DNA of 64,000 nucleotides from Aquabacter cavernae (GCF_003993795.1 NZ_RWKV01000008.1:1240001-1304000), one strand, 5' to 3'; shown: positions 1-8,725, counted from the first letter of the stretch. Notes: generated by a model not told the origin, from the letters alone. Translations and numbers: made by a program.

Positions 1-2
1 GG

Positions 3-698
3 GCGGGCCTTTCCACGGAATGCGGCATTCCCGACTTCCGCTCGCCCGGCGGGCTGTGGACCCAGAACAAGCCGATTCCCTTCGACGTATTCGTCGCCCA
101 TCAGGCCGCCCGCGACGAGGCCTGGCGGCGCAAGTTCGCCATGGACGCCGCCTTCGGCGCGGCGACCCCGGGGCGCGGCCACACGGCGCTGGCGCGCCTT
201 CTCGCCGACGGCCGCCTGCGGGCCATCATCACCCAGAATATCGACGGCCTGCACCAGGCGTCCGGCGTGCCGGACGCGGCGCTGGTGGAACTGCACGGCA
301 ACACCACCTACGCCACCTGCCTCGATTGCGGCCAGCGCCATGAACTCGACTGGGTGCGCAGCCGCTTCGAGGCGAGCGGCGGAAAGGCGCCGTTCTGCGA
401 GGCGTGCGAGGGCCCGGTGAAGACCGCCACCATCTCGTTCGGCCAGGCCATGCCGGTCGCGGAGATGGCGCGGGCCGACAAACTCTCCAGGGCCTGCGAC
501 CTGTTCATCGTCATCGGCTCGTCCCTGGTGGTCTATCCGGCGGCGGGCTTCCCGCTCATCGCCAAGCGGGCCGGAGCCCGGCTCGTCATCATCAACCGGG
601 AGGAAACGGACTTCGACGAGATGGCCGATCTCGTGGTCCGCGCCGAGATCGGCGACGTTCTCGAACCCTTCATCCAAGGGGTGGCCGCGAACGCCTGA
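3..698 (+). CDS. NAD-dependent protein deacylase, Sir2 family (5' truncated)
   Basis: The frame is open from the first bases of the window, so the start codon lies outside; 231 residues remain. Sirtuins remove acyl groups from protein lysines, consuming NAD+ in the cytoplasm. The first visible residues 'AGLSTECGIPDFRSPGGLW' are the family's NAD-binding GAG-(I/S)S-x-x-SGIPDFR segment, missing only its first residues. 'TQNIDGLHQ' is the conserved catalytic-loop motif and 'LHGN' carries the catalytic histidine. Two Cys-x2-Cys pairs ('CLDC' and 'CEAC') match the structural zinc site, and 'IVIGSSLVVYP' is the C-terminal Rossmann strand. Probably fewer than 25 residues are missing. Family assignment is secure; the acyl preference is unknown. 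Confidence 0.95.
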   Translation, partial: AGLSTECGIPDFRSPGGLWTQNKPIPFDVFVAHQAARDEAWRRKFAMDAAFGAATPGRGHTALARLLADGRLRAIITQNIDGLHQASGVPDAALVELHGNTTYATCLDCGQRHELDWVRSRFEASGGKAPFCEACEGPVKTATISFGQAMPVAEMARADKLSRACDLFIVIGSSLVVYPAAGFPLIAKRAGARLVIINREETDFDEMADLVVRAEIGDVLEPFIQGVAANA

Positions 699-857
699 GG
701 CGGACAACCCTGAATGGAGTGTTTTGCCCAACAATCGCGCATTCCACCCCCTCCGGGCGCAAGGAAAAGGTGTGCGCCGCACACCGGACTTGCTATCCTG
801 TCCTTTCCTGGAAACAGGAGCCCGTGCGTGGCGATCGGGACAGTGGGGTCGGGTGGT

Positions 858-1439
858 ATGGGGTCTCACGAACCAAGCTTCGAGACACAGCTTCTGCCTG
901 CGGCCGAAGACAGCGCGGAGGCGCCGGCCCAGCTCACCGAAGTGGCCGGAACCATCAAATGGTTCGATGCCGCCAAGGGCTATGGATTCATCGTCCCCGA
1001 CGGGGGTGGACCCGACGTTCTCCTGCATGTCACCTGCCTGCGCCGGGACGGGTTCCAGACCGCCCTGGAAGGCGCGCGGGTGGTGTGCGAGGCGGCTCGC
1101 AGGGCCAAGGGCCTGCAGGCGTTCCGCGTCATCTCGCTGGACCTCTCCACCGGCATCGCGGCGCCCGTCGCGCCGGCCACGCGGGTGCGCGCCGCCATCG
1201 AGCCCACCGGCGGGTTCGAGACCGCCACCGTGAAATGGTTCAACCGCCTGCGCGGCTTCGGCTTCCTGACCCAGGGCGAAAACGGGCCGGACATTTTCGT
1301 GCATATGGAGACCCTGCGTCGCCACGGCCTGACGGAATTGCGGCCCGGCCAGACTGTGCTGGTCCGGTTCGGCAACGGCCCGAAGGGGCTGATGGCCACC
1401 GACGTGAAGGCGGAAGACGCCGCTCCCTCCACCCATTGA
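858..1439 (+). CDS. Cold-shock protein with two cold-shock domains
   Basis: A 193-residue cytoplasmic nucleic-acid-binding protein. Two cold-shock domains follow a short acidic N-terminus. The first contains 'GTIKWFDAAKGYGFIVPD' (about residues 32-49) and the second 'ATVKWFNRLRGFGFLTQ' (about 124-140); both are RNP1-type motifs with the expected aromatic residues. Double-domain cold-shock proteins are typical of Hyphomicrobiales, whereas the common CspA type has one domain of about 70 residues. The frame stays open to 714, but I prefer the ATG at 858 because the upstream part looks non-coding and the protein then starts close to the first domain. The DUF192 gene begins 7 bases after the stop, suggesting co-transcription. 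Confidence 0.9.
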   Translation: MGSHEPSFETQLLPAAEDSAEAPAQLTEVAGTIKWFDAAKGYGFIVPDGGGPDVLLHVTCLRRDGFQTALEGARVVCEAARRAKGLQAFRVISLDLSTGIAAPVAPATRVRAAIEPTGGFETATVKWFNRLRGFGFLTQGENGPDIFVHMETLRRHGLTELRPGQTVLVRFGNGPKGLMATDVKAEDAAPSTH

Positions 1440-1446
1440 GGATCAC

Positions 1447-1986
1447 ATGAGCGAACCTGCGACGCTTTCGGCGCGCGGCAACAGGCTTGTCCGCGCTTTG
1501 GCCCTGGGACTCGGCCTCGCGGCCCTCGCCTTCGGTGCCCCTGCCCTTCTGACCGCCGCCGTGCCGCCCGCTTATGCGCAGGGCCCCGACGCCGCCCAGC
1601 CCGTGGGCCCGCTCGATCCGCTGGAGATCGCCACCAAGTCCGGCGTGGTGGTGCTGGAAGTGGAGCTGGCACGCACCGACAAGCAGCGCGAGACCGGCCT
1701 GATGTTCCGCAAGCAGATGCCCGAGCGCCAGGGCATGCTGTTCGACTTCAAGCAGGACCAGCCGGTCTATATGTGGATGAAGAACACCTACATCCCGCTG
1801 GACATGCTGTTCATCCGCGCGGACGGCACCATTGCCCGCATCGAGGCCATGACCACGCCCTTCTCGGAACGGACCATCTCCTCCGGCGAGCCGGTGCGGG
1901 CGGTGCTGGAGCTGAATGGCGGGGCCTCCCGCCGCCTCGGGATCGCGCCGGGCGACCGCCTGTCCACCACCCTCTTCGCCCGCTGA
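1447..1986 (+). CDS. DUF192 family exported protein
   Basis: A 179-residue protein with a long N-terminal hydrophobic segment (about residues 14-37) ending near 'AYAQG', read as a signal peptide, so it is probably periplasmic. The remainder is a DUF192 domain: 'KQRETGLMFRKQMPERQGM', then 'YMWMKNTYIPLDMLFI' and 'GEPVRAVLEL'. The domain's biochemical role is unknown. The start codon follows the cold-shock gene by 7 bases and has a GAGGATC ribosome site. The order cold-shock protein, DUF192, tRNA-Pro recurs in related bacteria to my knowledge. Confidence 0.88.
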   Translation: MSEPATLSARGNRLVRALALGLGLAALAFGAPALLTAAVPPAYAQGPDAAQPVGPLDPLEIATKSGVVVLEVELARTDKQRETGLMFRKQMPERQGMLFDFKQDQPVYMWMKNTYIPLDMLFIRADGTIARIEAMTTPFSERTISSGEPVRAVLELNGGASRRLGIAPGDRLSTTLFAR

Positions 1987-2007
1987 CGGGCCTCCGCCGC
2001 CCGCCTG

Positions 2008-2109
2008 GAGCGTTTCCGAGCGACGTGTGAAGCGGTTCGCGTGACGGAAACGCATAAAAACGAAAAGACAGAGCGTCGCAGCGTTTCCATGAAAGGCTGA
2101 AACGCGCTA
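2008..2109. repeat. Dispersed palindromic repeat, family A, copy 1
   Basis: About 100 bp just after the DUF192 stop. It begins 'GAGCGTTTCCGAGCGACG', contains 'GAAGCGGTTCGCGTGA' and an A-rich centre, and ends 'GCTGAAACGCGCT', so its ends are partly complementary. The same pattern is found at 7688-7790 and, inverted, at 53681-53784, with a short remnant at 36551-36573. Confidence 0.75.
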
Positions 2110-2152
2110 CCGGCGATGCGGGCCGTTTCAGGCGCGGCGGATGGGAAGGGAA

Positions 2153-2229
2153 TGGTCGGAGCAGCAGGATTCGAACCTGCGACCCTCTGCTCCCAAAGCA
2201 GATGCGCTACCAGGCTGCGCTATGCTCCG
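2153..2229 (-). tRNA. tRNA-Pro (anticodon TGG)
   Basis: Read on the minus strand the 77 bases fold as a tRNA. The acceptor arm CGGAGCA pairs with TGCTCCG, followed by discriminator A and an encoded CCA. The D-loop is 'AGCGCAGCCTGGTAGCGC', the anticodon stem TCTGC/GCAGA encloses loop TTTGGGA (anticodon TGG), and the T-arm is GCAGG-TTCGAAT-CCTGC. The anticodon reads proline codons. Confidence 0.97.
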
Positions 2230-2493
2230 ATGGCCAGGAAAGGCTGGCGTTTGCCTACTTTCTTGTACTCCGCCGCGCAAGGGGGCGGGTGAATTATGTG
2301 CGTGGCGGCGATCATGATGCACGGGACAGATCCGCGCGCCGACACGGATGCGCCGTCTCGCCGTCTTGCGCCAAGCGCCAAGCGCCAAGCGTCTTGCGCC
2401 CGCCACGCCCCTGCCCCGCAGATGCCCTTTCCCTGGCCCGGGACGCGCGCGGGCGCGCGGCACGTTGCGGGCAGGCCCCGGGGTCCGGGAACG
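2230..2493. other. Intergenic region with a short tandem repeat
   Basis: About 264 bp between the tRNA and the terminator of the first porin. I see no gene. A 7-bp unit GCGCCAA is repeated three times at 2368-2388. Open frames here are short and have no recognisable content. Confidence 0.5.
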
Positions 2494-2523
2494 AAAAAGG
2501 CGGCGGCTCCGGGAGCCGCCGCC
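2494..2523 (-). terminator. Intrinsic terminator of the first porin gene
   Basis: On the minus strand a GC-only 12-bp stem (GGCGGCGGCTCC / GGAGCCGCCGCC with almost no loop) is followed by TTTTT. It lies about 30 bases after the porin stop and is a classic Rho-independent terminator. Confidence 0.85.
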
Positions 2524-2550
2524 TGATGGAACTCGTCCAGCGTCAGCCGA

Positions 2551-3831
2551 TCAGAAATCGCGCTCCACCATGAACATGAGCTGGTGGGCCTTCTGATCCT
2601 GGACCGGCAGGCCATAGCCCGTATTCACATAGCCGTTGGCCGCGTAGCTGTTGAAATCATACTGCAGGGTGATCCCGAGATTCTTCACGGGCGTCCAGGT
2701 TACGTTGGCACCGAGGTTGTAATTGGTGCCCGACGTGCCGCCATAAACCGCCTCGGCGATGGCATTGTCGAGATTGAACTTCGCATAGCCGCCGAAGAAG
2801 GCCGACTGCCACGCCTCGTTCCAATTGTGCAGGAACTGGGCCGTGAAGTTCCAGCCGCTGACCTTGGACACGGTGCCGTCCGTATTCATGAAGGCGTCGG
2901 GCGGCGAGAAAGATCCGCTGGGATTGACGAGGCCAAGATAGGACACCGCGCCGTTCACATAGGCGCTCTGCAGATAGAGCGAATCACCCTGCGCGATGAA
3001 GGGCAGGTTGAACATCAGGCCCGCCTGGAGCGCGTAGCCCCAGCTCGACGTGGTGTCCGAGCCCACATAGGTGTAGCCCGCCTCGGTGGGCATCATGGCC
3101 GTGATCTTGTGCAGCGCGCCGGAGAGCTGGACCTGACCCCAGTCCCCGGTCTGGCCGAAATTGGCCACGAAGTCCGGGATGCGCGAGCCGGCCTGGTAAT
3201 TATCGACGGCGTCCGGCGAAGTCGGGTCGGACGGATTCACGCCGCTATCGCGGGTGGCCGAATCTTCGACCGAGACCGTCGCCGCCCAACCCTGCTGGAA
3301 TTCCCAGGTATAAGCGACCAGCGGCGTGCGCACGTCGTCGCCGATGGTGGCCGGATCGGTACCGAGAACGTTCGCGTTGGCGTAGAAGTCGAAGAAGGAC
3401 TGGGCATAGCCAAAGGTGAAGCCCGAGAACTGGATATAGATGTTCCAGGGGGCGAACTGAGCCGTGTTGGGGCCCGGCTCCCACGGATCCGACGTACGCC
3501 ACATGAAGCGCATGTCCATATAGGAGCGCAGCACGCCATATTCGGTATTGGTACGCGCATCCATGATCAGGCCGAACAGCCCGATGGAGTAGGTCTGATC
3601 GTTGCCCGCGGGATAGTTGGTGTAGGTGTTGTAATAACCTTCAGCCCGGGTGTAGCCGCCGAGGCGCAGGCAGGTGTCCGTGCCGGGCACGTAATAGAAG
3701 CCTTCCCCCATGGCCGTGCACTGCTTCACATAGGCGACCTGCGCAGCCTTGACCGGCAGATCAGCCGCCGAGGCGCCGGACGTTGCCGCCACGAAGGCGA
3801 CGGCCGAAACCAAGTGCGAACGCTTCATCAT
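2551..3831 (-). CDS. Outer-membrane porin, alphaproteobacterial Porin_2 family
   Basis: A 426-residue trimeric beta-barrel porin for passive diffusion of small solutes across the outer membrane. A signal peptide ends at 'SGASAADLPVK'. The mature N-terminus carries the family hallmark with two cysteines, 'GEGFYYVPGTDTCLRLGGYT'. The protein ends in an aromatic residue ('MVERDF'), as expected for recognition by the BAM machinery. Two adjacent ATG codons at 3831 and 3828 follow a GGGGG-rich ribosome site; a longer frame to 3903 would bury the signal peptide and is unlikely. A second, clearly different porin lies just upstream on the same strand with its own terminator, so the two are separately transcribed. 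Confidence 0.95.
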   Translation of the reverse strand: MMKRSHLVSAVAFVAATSGASAADLPVKAAQVAYVKQCTAMGEGFYYVPGTDTCLRLGGYTRAEGYYNTYTNYPAGNDQTYSIGLFGLIMDARTNTEYGVLRSYMDMRFMWRTSDPWEPGPNTAQFAPWNIYIQFSGFTFGYAQSFFDFYANANVLGTDPATIGDDVRTPLVAYTWEFQQGWAATVSVEDSATRDSGVNPSDPTSPDAVDNYQAGSRIPDFVANFGQTGDWGQVQLSGALHKITAMMPTEAGYTYVGSDTTSSWGYALQAGLMFNLPFIAQGDSLYLQSAYVNGAVSYLGLVNPSGSFSPPDAFMNTDGTVSKVSGWNFTAQFLHNWNEAWQSAFFGGYAKFNLDNAIAEAVYGGTSGTNYNLGANVTWTPVKNLGITLQYDFNSYAANGYVNTGYGLPVQDQKAHQLMFMVERDF

Positions 3832-3983
3832 AATCCCCCACCCCCGAGCGCGCGAAGCGACTCTATCCATGACCAGTATGCGACAGCCCCTGACGCGACG
3901 CAAAGCAATAAATGCTACATTGTATCATTTCCAGCGCGCGTCGGATCTTAATACCGCCAAAGAATAGATCAAGATTACCCAAA

Positions 3984-4016
3984 GAAAAACCCCGGCAGTT
4001 GCCTGCCGGGGTTCTT
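3984..4016 (-). terminator. Intrinsic terminator of the second porin gene
   Basis: The stem AACCCCGGCAG / CTGCCGGGGTT with loop TTGC occupies 3988-4013. On the minus strand it is followed by a T-rich run (TTTTTCTTT). It lies 20 bases after the porin stop. A shorter T run on the other side could make it bidirectional, but no plus-strand gene ends here. Confidence 0.85.
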
Positions 4017-4035
4017 TTCCAATCGAAAAGTTCGA

Positions 4036-5463
4036 TCAGAAGCTACGCTGAGCGCGGAAGCCGCCCGACCACACGTCCGTGGAGCCGCCGTAGACAGCGG
4101 TCGGGATCGTGGTGGCGGTGCCGCCGGTGACGGTGAACGGCGCGCCGCCGTCAACCTTGGAGTAGACAACCTCGAGACCGAGGTCGAGGTTCTTGACCGG
4201 CGACCAGATGGTGTTGAGGCCGACCTGCCACATGTTCACGTCGTAGGCGTTGAGGGTGTTCGCGGGAACTTCCACGGACACGTAGCCGCCGTAGATCGCC
4301 GAACGCAGGTTCGGGACCCAGTAGTGACGGAACTGACCCTGGATCGACCAGCCGGACTCCTTGGAGAAGCCGGTGCCGGTCCAGATCGCGTCGGCGAGCG
4401 GGTAGTAAGCGCCGGAGAGCGCATTCAGCTGCGTGCCAACGTCAACGATGCCGAGGCCGGTCGCGCGGCCCTGGGCGGTGCCCGAGAGACCGAGGTAGTT
4501 CAGAGCGCCGTCAGCATAGTTGGCCTGGATGTACAGGCTGTCGCCGGGGGCGAGCATCGGGAGCTTGAACTCGACCGAACCACCGAGGGCCCAGCCCCAG
4601 CTGTCCGAAGAGGTCTCGCCGACGTAGGTCGCGCCACCGATGGTGGGGGTCAGAGCAGCCACCTGGTGCAGGGCGCCGGACAGCATCGCGGTACCCCAAG
4701 CCTGGTCGAGGCGCAGGTTGGCGACGATATCGGGAACGGACTGGCCGTCCTGATAGTTGCTGTAGGAGATGCCACCGGTGGTGACAGACGCCGCAGCGAA
4801 CTGGATGCCGGTGATGCGGTTGGCGGCGTCTTCGAGGGCGATGGTCGCCGAGAAGCCGTTGCCGAACTGCGCCGTGTAGGCGATCGCAGAGGTCCAGGTG
4901 TTGGAACCAGCGTACGGGGTGGTCAGCATGTAGTTGATACCCGTGTCGAAGAACGACTGGGTATAACCGAAGGTGAAGCCCGCGAACTGGATGAAGGCGC
5001 GCTCGAAGTAGAGCGAACCGCCAGCCGGCGAACCCGCAGACGCCTGCGAATCCCACTGGCCGCCGAAGCGGACATACGAACGCAGCACGCCGTAGTCGGT
5101 CGCGGTGCGGGCGTCGACATCCACGACGCCGCGGGCGCGGGTCATGTAGTCAGGGGTGTCGGAGGTGGAGAGCGGATAGCCAGCCACGCCGTTGCCGGGG
5201 GCGTTGAACGCAGTGGCGCCGGCAGACGAGATCGCCGGGTTAAAGGTGCCAACCGCGTTGATGTAGGTGTCGAAGCGGGCATAACCGCCGAGCTTCAGGC
5301 AGGTGTCCGTGCCGGGGACGTAGTAGTAGCCCGCGCCGTACGCAGAGCAGACCTTCACGTACTCGACAGCCTTCGCCTTGACAGGCAGATCGGCAGCCTG
5401 GGCGCCAGCGACGGCGGCAAGACCCGCGGCGCTACCGAGCAGAAGGCTCTTCACCATCTTCAT
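4036..5463 (-). CDS. Outer-membrane porin, alphaproteobacterial Porin_2 family
   Basis: A 475-residue porin with signal peptide ('GLAAVAGAQA', cleavage before 'ADLPVKAKAVEYVKVC') and the two-cysteine hallmark 'GAGYYYVPGTDTCLKLGGYA'. It ends '...FRAQRSF', a typical outer-membrane C-terminus. The start at 5463 is fixed by a strong GGAGG ribosome site 5 bases upstream and by the signal peptide. It shares only the N-terminal region and general barrel pattern with the porin downstream, so the pair probably differ in selectivity. The strong ribosome site and terminator suggest high expression, usual for a major porin. Confidence 0.96.
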   Translation of the reverse strand: MKMVKSLLLGSAAGLAAVAGAQAADLPVKAKAVEYVKVCSAYGAGYYYVPGTDTCLKLGGYARFDTYINAVGTFNPAISSAGATAFNAPGNGVAGYPLSTSDTPDYMTRARGVVDVDARTATDYGVLRSYVRFGGQWDSQASAGSPAGGSLYFERAFIQFAGFTFGYTQSFFDTGINYMLTTPYAGSNTWTSAIAYTAQFGNGFSATIALEDAANRITGIQFAAASVTTGGISYSNYQDGQSVPDIVANLRLDQAWGTAMLSGALHQVAALTPTIGGATYVGETSSDSWGWALGGSVEFKLPMLAPGDSLYIQANYADGALNYLGLSGTAQGRATGLGIVDVGTQLNALSGAYYPLADAIWTGTGFSKESGWSIQGQFRHYWVPNLRSAIYGGYVSVEVPANTLNAYDVNMWQVGLNTIWSPVKNLDLGLEVVYSKVDGGAPFTVTGGTATTIPTAVYGGSTDVWSGGFRAQRSF

Positions 5464-6001
5464 TGTGACCTCCAAAAGTTTTGTTCCGAGGGAGCGAGTG
5501 CCGCCTCGTTGGTGCCACCGCACCTCGAGAGGTTCTTGCCCCGATTAGCCCCCCGCACCCTGGCAAAGCCCCCGGCGCGGAAGGGCGACCGGGGACTGCC
5601 CCCCTTCGTCGCAAAGCCACCATACAAAAGGCGGACCCCCGATCAACGCCGTTCATGCCCCGAAACCCCTTGCTATGACTGAATCCCAACCTGTGTTGCA
5701 GGAATAGCACGCAAACAATCCGGTACCCAGAAACCGCAAAATATGGCGAAAATTCTTCATTTACCGTGTTTCCCGCTCGCGGGTCCGTGATGCCACCCCT
5801 TCGTCGGCCATGGATCCGGCAGGCACCCTGTCCTTCTCACGGAGCGGGAAAATATCCACAGCCCCGCCCCGCGGGCGGTGGGGGCGGCACGATTCGCCCA
5901 AGCGGCTTGATTCGGCGCGCAGTTTCGCGATTTCCCCGGCAACCCGCCAAAGCCGAGCTCCAGATTGCCCGCCGGCCGGTGACGCCCGAAAGGCGGCCGG
6001 A
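5464..6001. other. Intergenic region upstream of the porin genes
   Basis: About 540 bp between the porin start and the stop of the TetR-type gene. It must contain the porin promoter, but I cannot place it with confidence. The stretch 5700-5765 is more AT-rich than its surroundings and is the likeliest promoter area, which would imply a long leader. No gene is recognised. Confidence 0.4.
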
Positions 6002-6604
6002 TCAGGTTTCCGCCGCCAATGCGTCAAAGGCTTCGTGCAGCAGTTCCACGAAGGAGCGCTTGCCGCCGTCCCGGTGAAACGTCTCCGATGCGAGGCGCAT
6101 GGCACCGATGGCGAGCATAGCGACCAGCCTGAGGCCGGTTTCCCGCCCGGGCTCCGGCCACCGCTCCCGCAGGGCCGCGAACAGCGCTCTCTCCTGCTCC
6201 ACATAGCTCGCCTGCTTGCGGGCTTGAACGGCCGGGCTTGAGCGCATCAGGCGGTCGATGGCGATCATGTCGTCGGGGGGAATGAGCGCGCACACGTTCA
6301 GGATCGCCTCGCGGATGGCGTCCAGGGGCCGCTTTTCATGCGGCACGTCCCGCAGGGCATTGACGAGCATGTCCCCCACGCCGCTTTGCAGGGACAGGAG
6401 AATCTCGTCCTTGGACTTGAAGTAGTAGAAGAATGTCCGCCGGGAGATGCCCGCCGCTTCCGCGATGGCGTCCAGCGTCGTGGCCTCATAGCCCTTCTCG
6501 ATGAACAGGCCGATTCCCGCATCGGTGATCCGCTGCAATGTCTCCCGGCGCTTGCGCGCCCGCAGGCCCTCGCCCGGCACGTCCGTCTCGCGATCCTTGG
6601 CCAT
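6002..6604 (-). CDS. TetR/AcrR-family transcriptional repressor
   Basis: A 200-residue DNA-binding regulator. The N-terminal TetR helix-turn-helix spans about residues 17-63 with 'ATTLDAIAEAAGISRRTFFYYFKSK' features (start helix, recognition helix with TFFYYF). The C-terminal ligand domain is not diagnostic. The ATG at 6604 is preferred; a GTG immediately upstream (6607) is possible. The gene is divergent from a short-chain dehydrogenase, with 77 bases between them that hold two near-identical half-palindromes, so it probably represses both itself and the dehydrogenase. Confidence 0.9.
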   Translation of the reverse strand: MAKDRETDVPGEGLRARKRRETLQRITDAGIGLFIEKGYEATTLDAIAEAAGISRRTFFYYFKSKDEILLSLQSGVGDMLVNALRDVPHEKRPLDAIREAILNVCALIPPDDMIAIDRLMRSSPAVQARKQASYVEQERALFAALRERWPEPGRETGLRLVAMLAIGAMRLASETFHRDGGKRSFVELLHEAFDALAAET

Positions 6605-6623
6605 CACAGGAGCGCCTTGATAA

Positions 6624-6665
6624 TTGCACTGAGTGCGATATTATTTTTGCACTTGATGCGATATT
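6624..6665. promoter_or_regulatory. Tandem putative TetR operators
   Basis: Two 19-bp near-identical copies, TTGCACTGAGTGCGATATT (6624-6642) and TTGCACTTGATGCGATATT (6647-6665), start 23 bp apart in direct orientation. Each has an inner dyad: GCACT-G-AGTGC is perfect, the second is imperfect. They lie in the divergent TetR/SDR intergenic region, where an autoregulatory operator is expected. Assignment to the neighbouring regulator is inference. Confidence 0.6.
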
Positions 6666-6681
6666 TTGAAATGGCAGGACG

Positions 6682-7593
6682 ATGACCACCTGGACCGCCG
6701 CGGACATTCCCGATCAGCATCGCCGCACGGCCGTGGTTACCGGCACCGGGGGGCTGGGCTTCGAGACGGCCCTGGCCCTGGCCCGGGCGGGCGCGGACGT
6801 GATCATCGCCGGCCGAAATGCCGAGAAGGGCACGGATGCCGTCGCGCGCATCCGCGAGAATGCCGCGCGCGGGCATGTCCGCTTCGAGAGGCTCGACCTT
6901 GCCAGCCTGCAGTCCGTCGCGGATTTCGGCGAAAGACTGCGCCGGGAGCGGGAGAGCCTCGATTTGCTGGTCAACAATGCGGGCGTGATGGTGCCGCCGC
7001 GACGGCTGGAAACCGCTGACGGCTTCGAACTGCAGCTCGGCACCAATTATCTCGGCCATTTCGCACTCACGGGTCATCTCCTGCCGCTCCTGCGCAAGGG
7101 CAGGGATGCGCGGGTGGTCACGGTGTCGAGCGTCGCGGCCCGCAGCGGCGCGATCGCGTTCGACGATCTCAACGCACACAAGAGCTACAGGCCCATGCCT
7201 GTCTACAGCCAGTCGAAACTCGCCTGCCTCATGTTCGCCTTCGAGCTGCAGCGCCGCAGCGACGCCCGTGGCTGGGGCCTTTCCAGCATGGCCGCCCATC
7301 CCGGCGTCGCGCGCACCGATCTCCTGCACAATGCCCCCGGCCGCTGGAGCGCCCATGGCCTTGCGCGGTCGGTGCTGTGGTTCCTGTTCCAGCCCGTCGC
7401 CCAGGGCGCGCTCCCCACCCTGTTCGCCGCCACCGCGCCGGATGCCGAGGGCGGCGGCTATTATGGTCCGGACGGCCTCAGCGAAACGCGCGGCTTCCCG
7501 GCCGTGGCGAAAATTCCCCCGCAGGCCCTCAATGCCGGAGCCTCGGCCCGCCTGTGGGGCATTTCGGAACAGCTCACGGAAATCGCGTTCTGA
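6682..7593 (+). CDS. SDR-family oxidoreductase, retinol-dehydrogenase-like
   Basis: A 303-residue NAD(P)-dependent short-chain dehydrogenase/reductase. It has a cofactor-binding 'VTGTGGLGFETA' (the usual TGxxxGIG with Leu for Ile), 'NNAGVM', the serine strand 'VTVSSVAA' and the catalytic pair in 'YSQSKLA' (Tyr175, Lys179). The overall arrangement resembles the long retinol-dehydrogenase/WWOX-like subgroup. It is transcribed divergently from the TetR gene and likely induced by that regulator's ligand; the substrate cannot be told from sequence. Confidence 0.9.
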   Translation: MTTWTAADIPDQHRRTAVVTGTGGLGFETALALARAGADVIIAGRNAEKGTDAVARIRENAARGHVRFERLDLASLQSVADFGERLRRERESLDLLVNNAGVMVPPRRLETADGFELQLGTNYLGHFALTGHLLPLLRKGRDARVVTVSSVAARSGAIAFDDLNAHKSYRPMPVYSQSKLACLMFAFELQRRSDARGWGLSSMAAHPGVARTDLLHNAPGRWSAHGLARSVLWFLFQPVAQGALPTLFAATAPDAEGGGYYGPDGLSETRGFPAVAKIPPQALNAGASARLWGISEQLTEIAF

Positions 7594-7670
7594 AGCCGGT
7601 TGGACGCGCGCCGCGTGAGGCCGGCGTCAATCAACCCCTTCCATGCCGCCGCCGCCTTTCCGGGAATGTT

Positions 7671-7807
7671 GACGGCCGGCTGATCCATAGAGCGCTTCCG
7701 AGCGAATCGTGAAGCCGTTCGCGTGAAAGAATCGCGTAAAAACAAAGAGATAGAGCGTCTCTACGTTCCATGGAAAGCTGAAACGCTCTATGGATCAGCC
7801 GGCCGTC
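7671..7807. repeat. Family A repeat copy 2, bracketed by a perfect 24-bp inverted repeat
   Basis: The 24 bases at 7671-7694 are the exact reverse complement of 7784-7807. Between them lies a family A element (7688-7790). The right arm contains the LysR gene's stop codon (7795-7797) and its last coding bases, so the end of that gene is mirrored on the far side of the element. The structure could fold as a long hairpin between the convergent SDR and LysR genes. Confidence 0.85.
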
Positions 7808-8685
7808 CGCACGAAATCCACGAATGCGCGGAGCGCGGAGGGCATCTGGCGGCGGCTGGGATAGTAGAGATAGAAGCCCTGATAATAGGGGCACCAGTCT
7901 TCCAGCACCCGCACCAGCCGCCCCTGCGCCACGAGATCGCGAACCTGATCCTCGAACGTATAGGCGATGCCCGTGCCGTTCAGCGCCGCCTCCACCATCA
8001 GGTCCTGGTCGTCGAGGATCAGCCGCGCCGAAACCTCCACCGCCAGATTGACCCCGCCGCGCTCGAACTCCCAGGCATAGAGGCGGCCGGACCCGAAGCG
8101 CAGGCCGATGCAGGGCAGCCCCTTCAATTGCTCCGGTGCCGAAGGCCGCGCATGGGCCTCGAAAAATGTAGGCGTTGCAACGATGGCCGAGCGCTGGCGA
8201 GGGCCCAGCGGGATCGCGATCATGTCCTGCGCGATGGTCTCCCCGAGGCGCACGCCGGCATCGAAGCCGTCGGACACCATGTCCACCAGCGCATTGTCGG
8301 CGACGACCTCCACGCTGACGCCGGGATGCGCCGCGAGGAAGCGCGCCACCAGCGGCAGCAGGACCAGCCGTGCCGAGGCCGGGGCGGCATTGATCCGCAA
8401 TTGGCCGGTGGGCGTGCCGCGAAAGCTGTTCAGGTCTTCCAGGGCGTCGTCGATATCCCGGAAGGCGGGGCTCACGCGGGCATAAAGCTGCTCGCCCGCT
8501 TCCGTCAGCCCGACACTGCGCGTGGTGCGGTTGACCAGCCGCAGGTCCAGCCGCTCCTCCAGCGCCCGCAAGGCATGGCTGAGCGCGGAGGGCGTGCAGC
8601 CCAGCTCATCGGCCGCCCGGCGAAAACTCCTGTGGCGCGCAATGGCCAGGAAGGAGGCGAGATCGGCTGAGCTGATTTTCCGCAT
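7795..8685 (-). CDS. LysR-family transcriptional regulator
   Basis: A 296-residue LysR-type regulator. The N-terminal winged helix-turn-helix (about residues 8-66) includes 'SFRRAADELGCTPSALSHAL' and 'RLVNRTTRSVGLTEAGEQL', diagnostic for the family. The rest is the periplasmic-binding-like effector domain with 'GQLRINAAPASARLVLLP'. It is divergent from a short-chain dehydrogenase gene 121 bp away, which it probably controls. Its final codons and stop lie inside the 24-bp inverted repeat at 7784-7807. Confidence 0.95.
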   Translation of the reverse strand: MRKISSADLASFLAIARHRSFRRAADELGCTPSALSHALRALEERLDLRLVNRTTRSVGLTEAGEQLYARVSPAFRDIDDALEDLNSFRGTPTGQLRINAAPASARLVLLPLVARFLAAHPGVSVEVVADNALVDMVSDGFDAGVRLGETIAQDMIAIPLGPRQRSAIVATPTFFEAHARPSAPEQLKGLPCIGLRFGSGRLYAWEFERGGVNLAVEVSARLILDDQDLMVEAALNGTGIAYTFEDQVRDLVAQGRLVRVLEDWCPYYQGFYLYYPSRRQMPSALRAFVDFVRTAG

Positions 8686-8725
8686 TGGTGAATTTCACTC
8701 ATCAACTTGCGAAAAACATAGGCGA

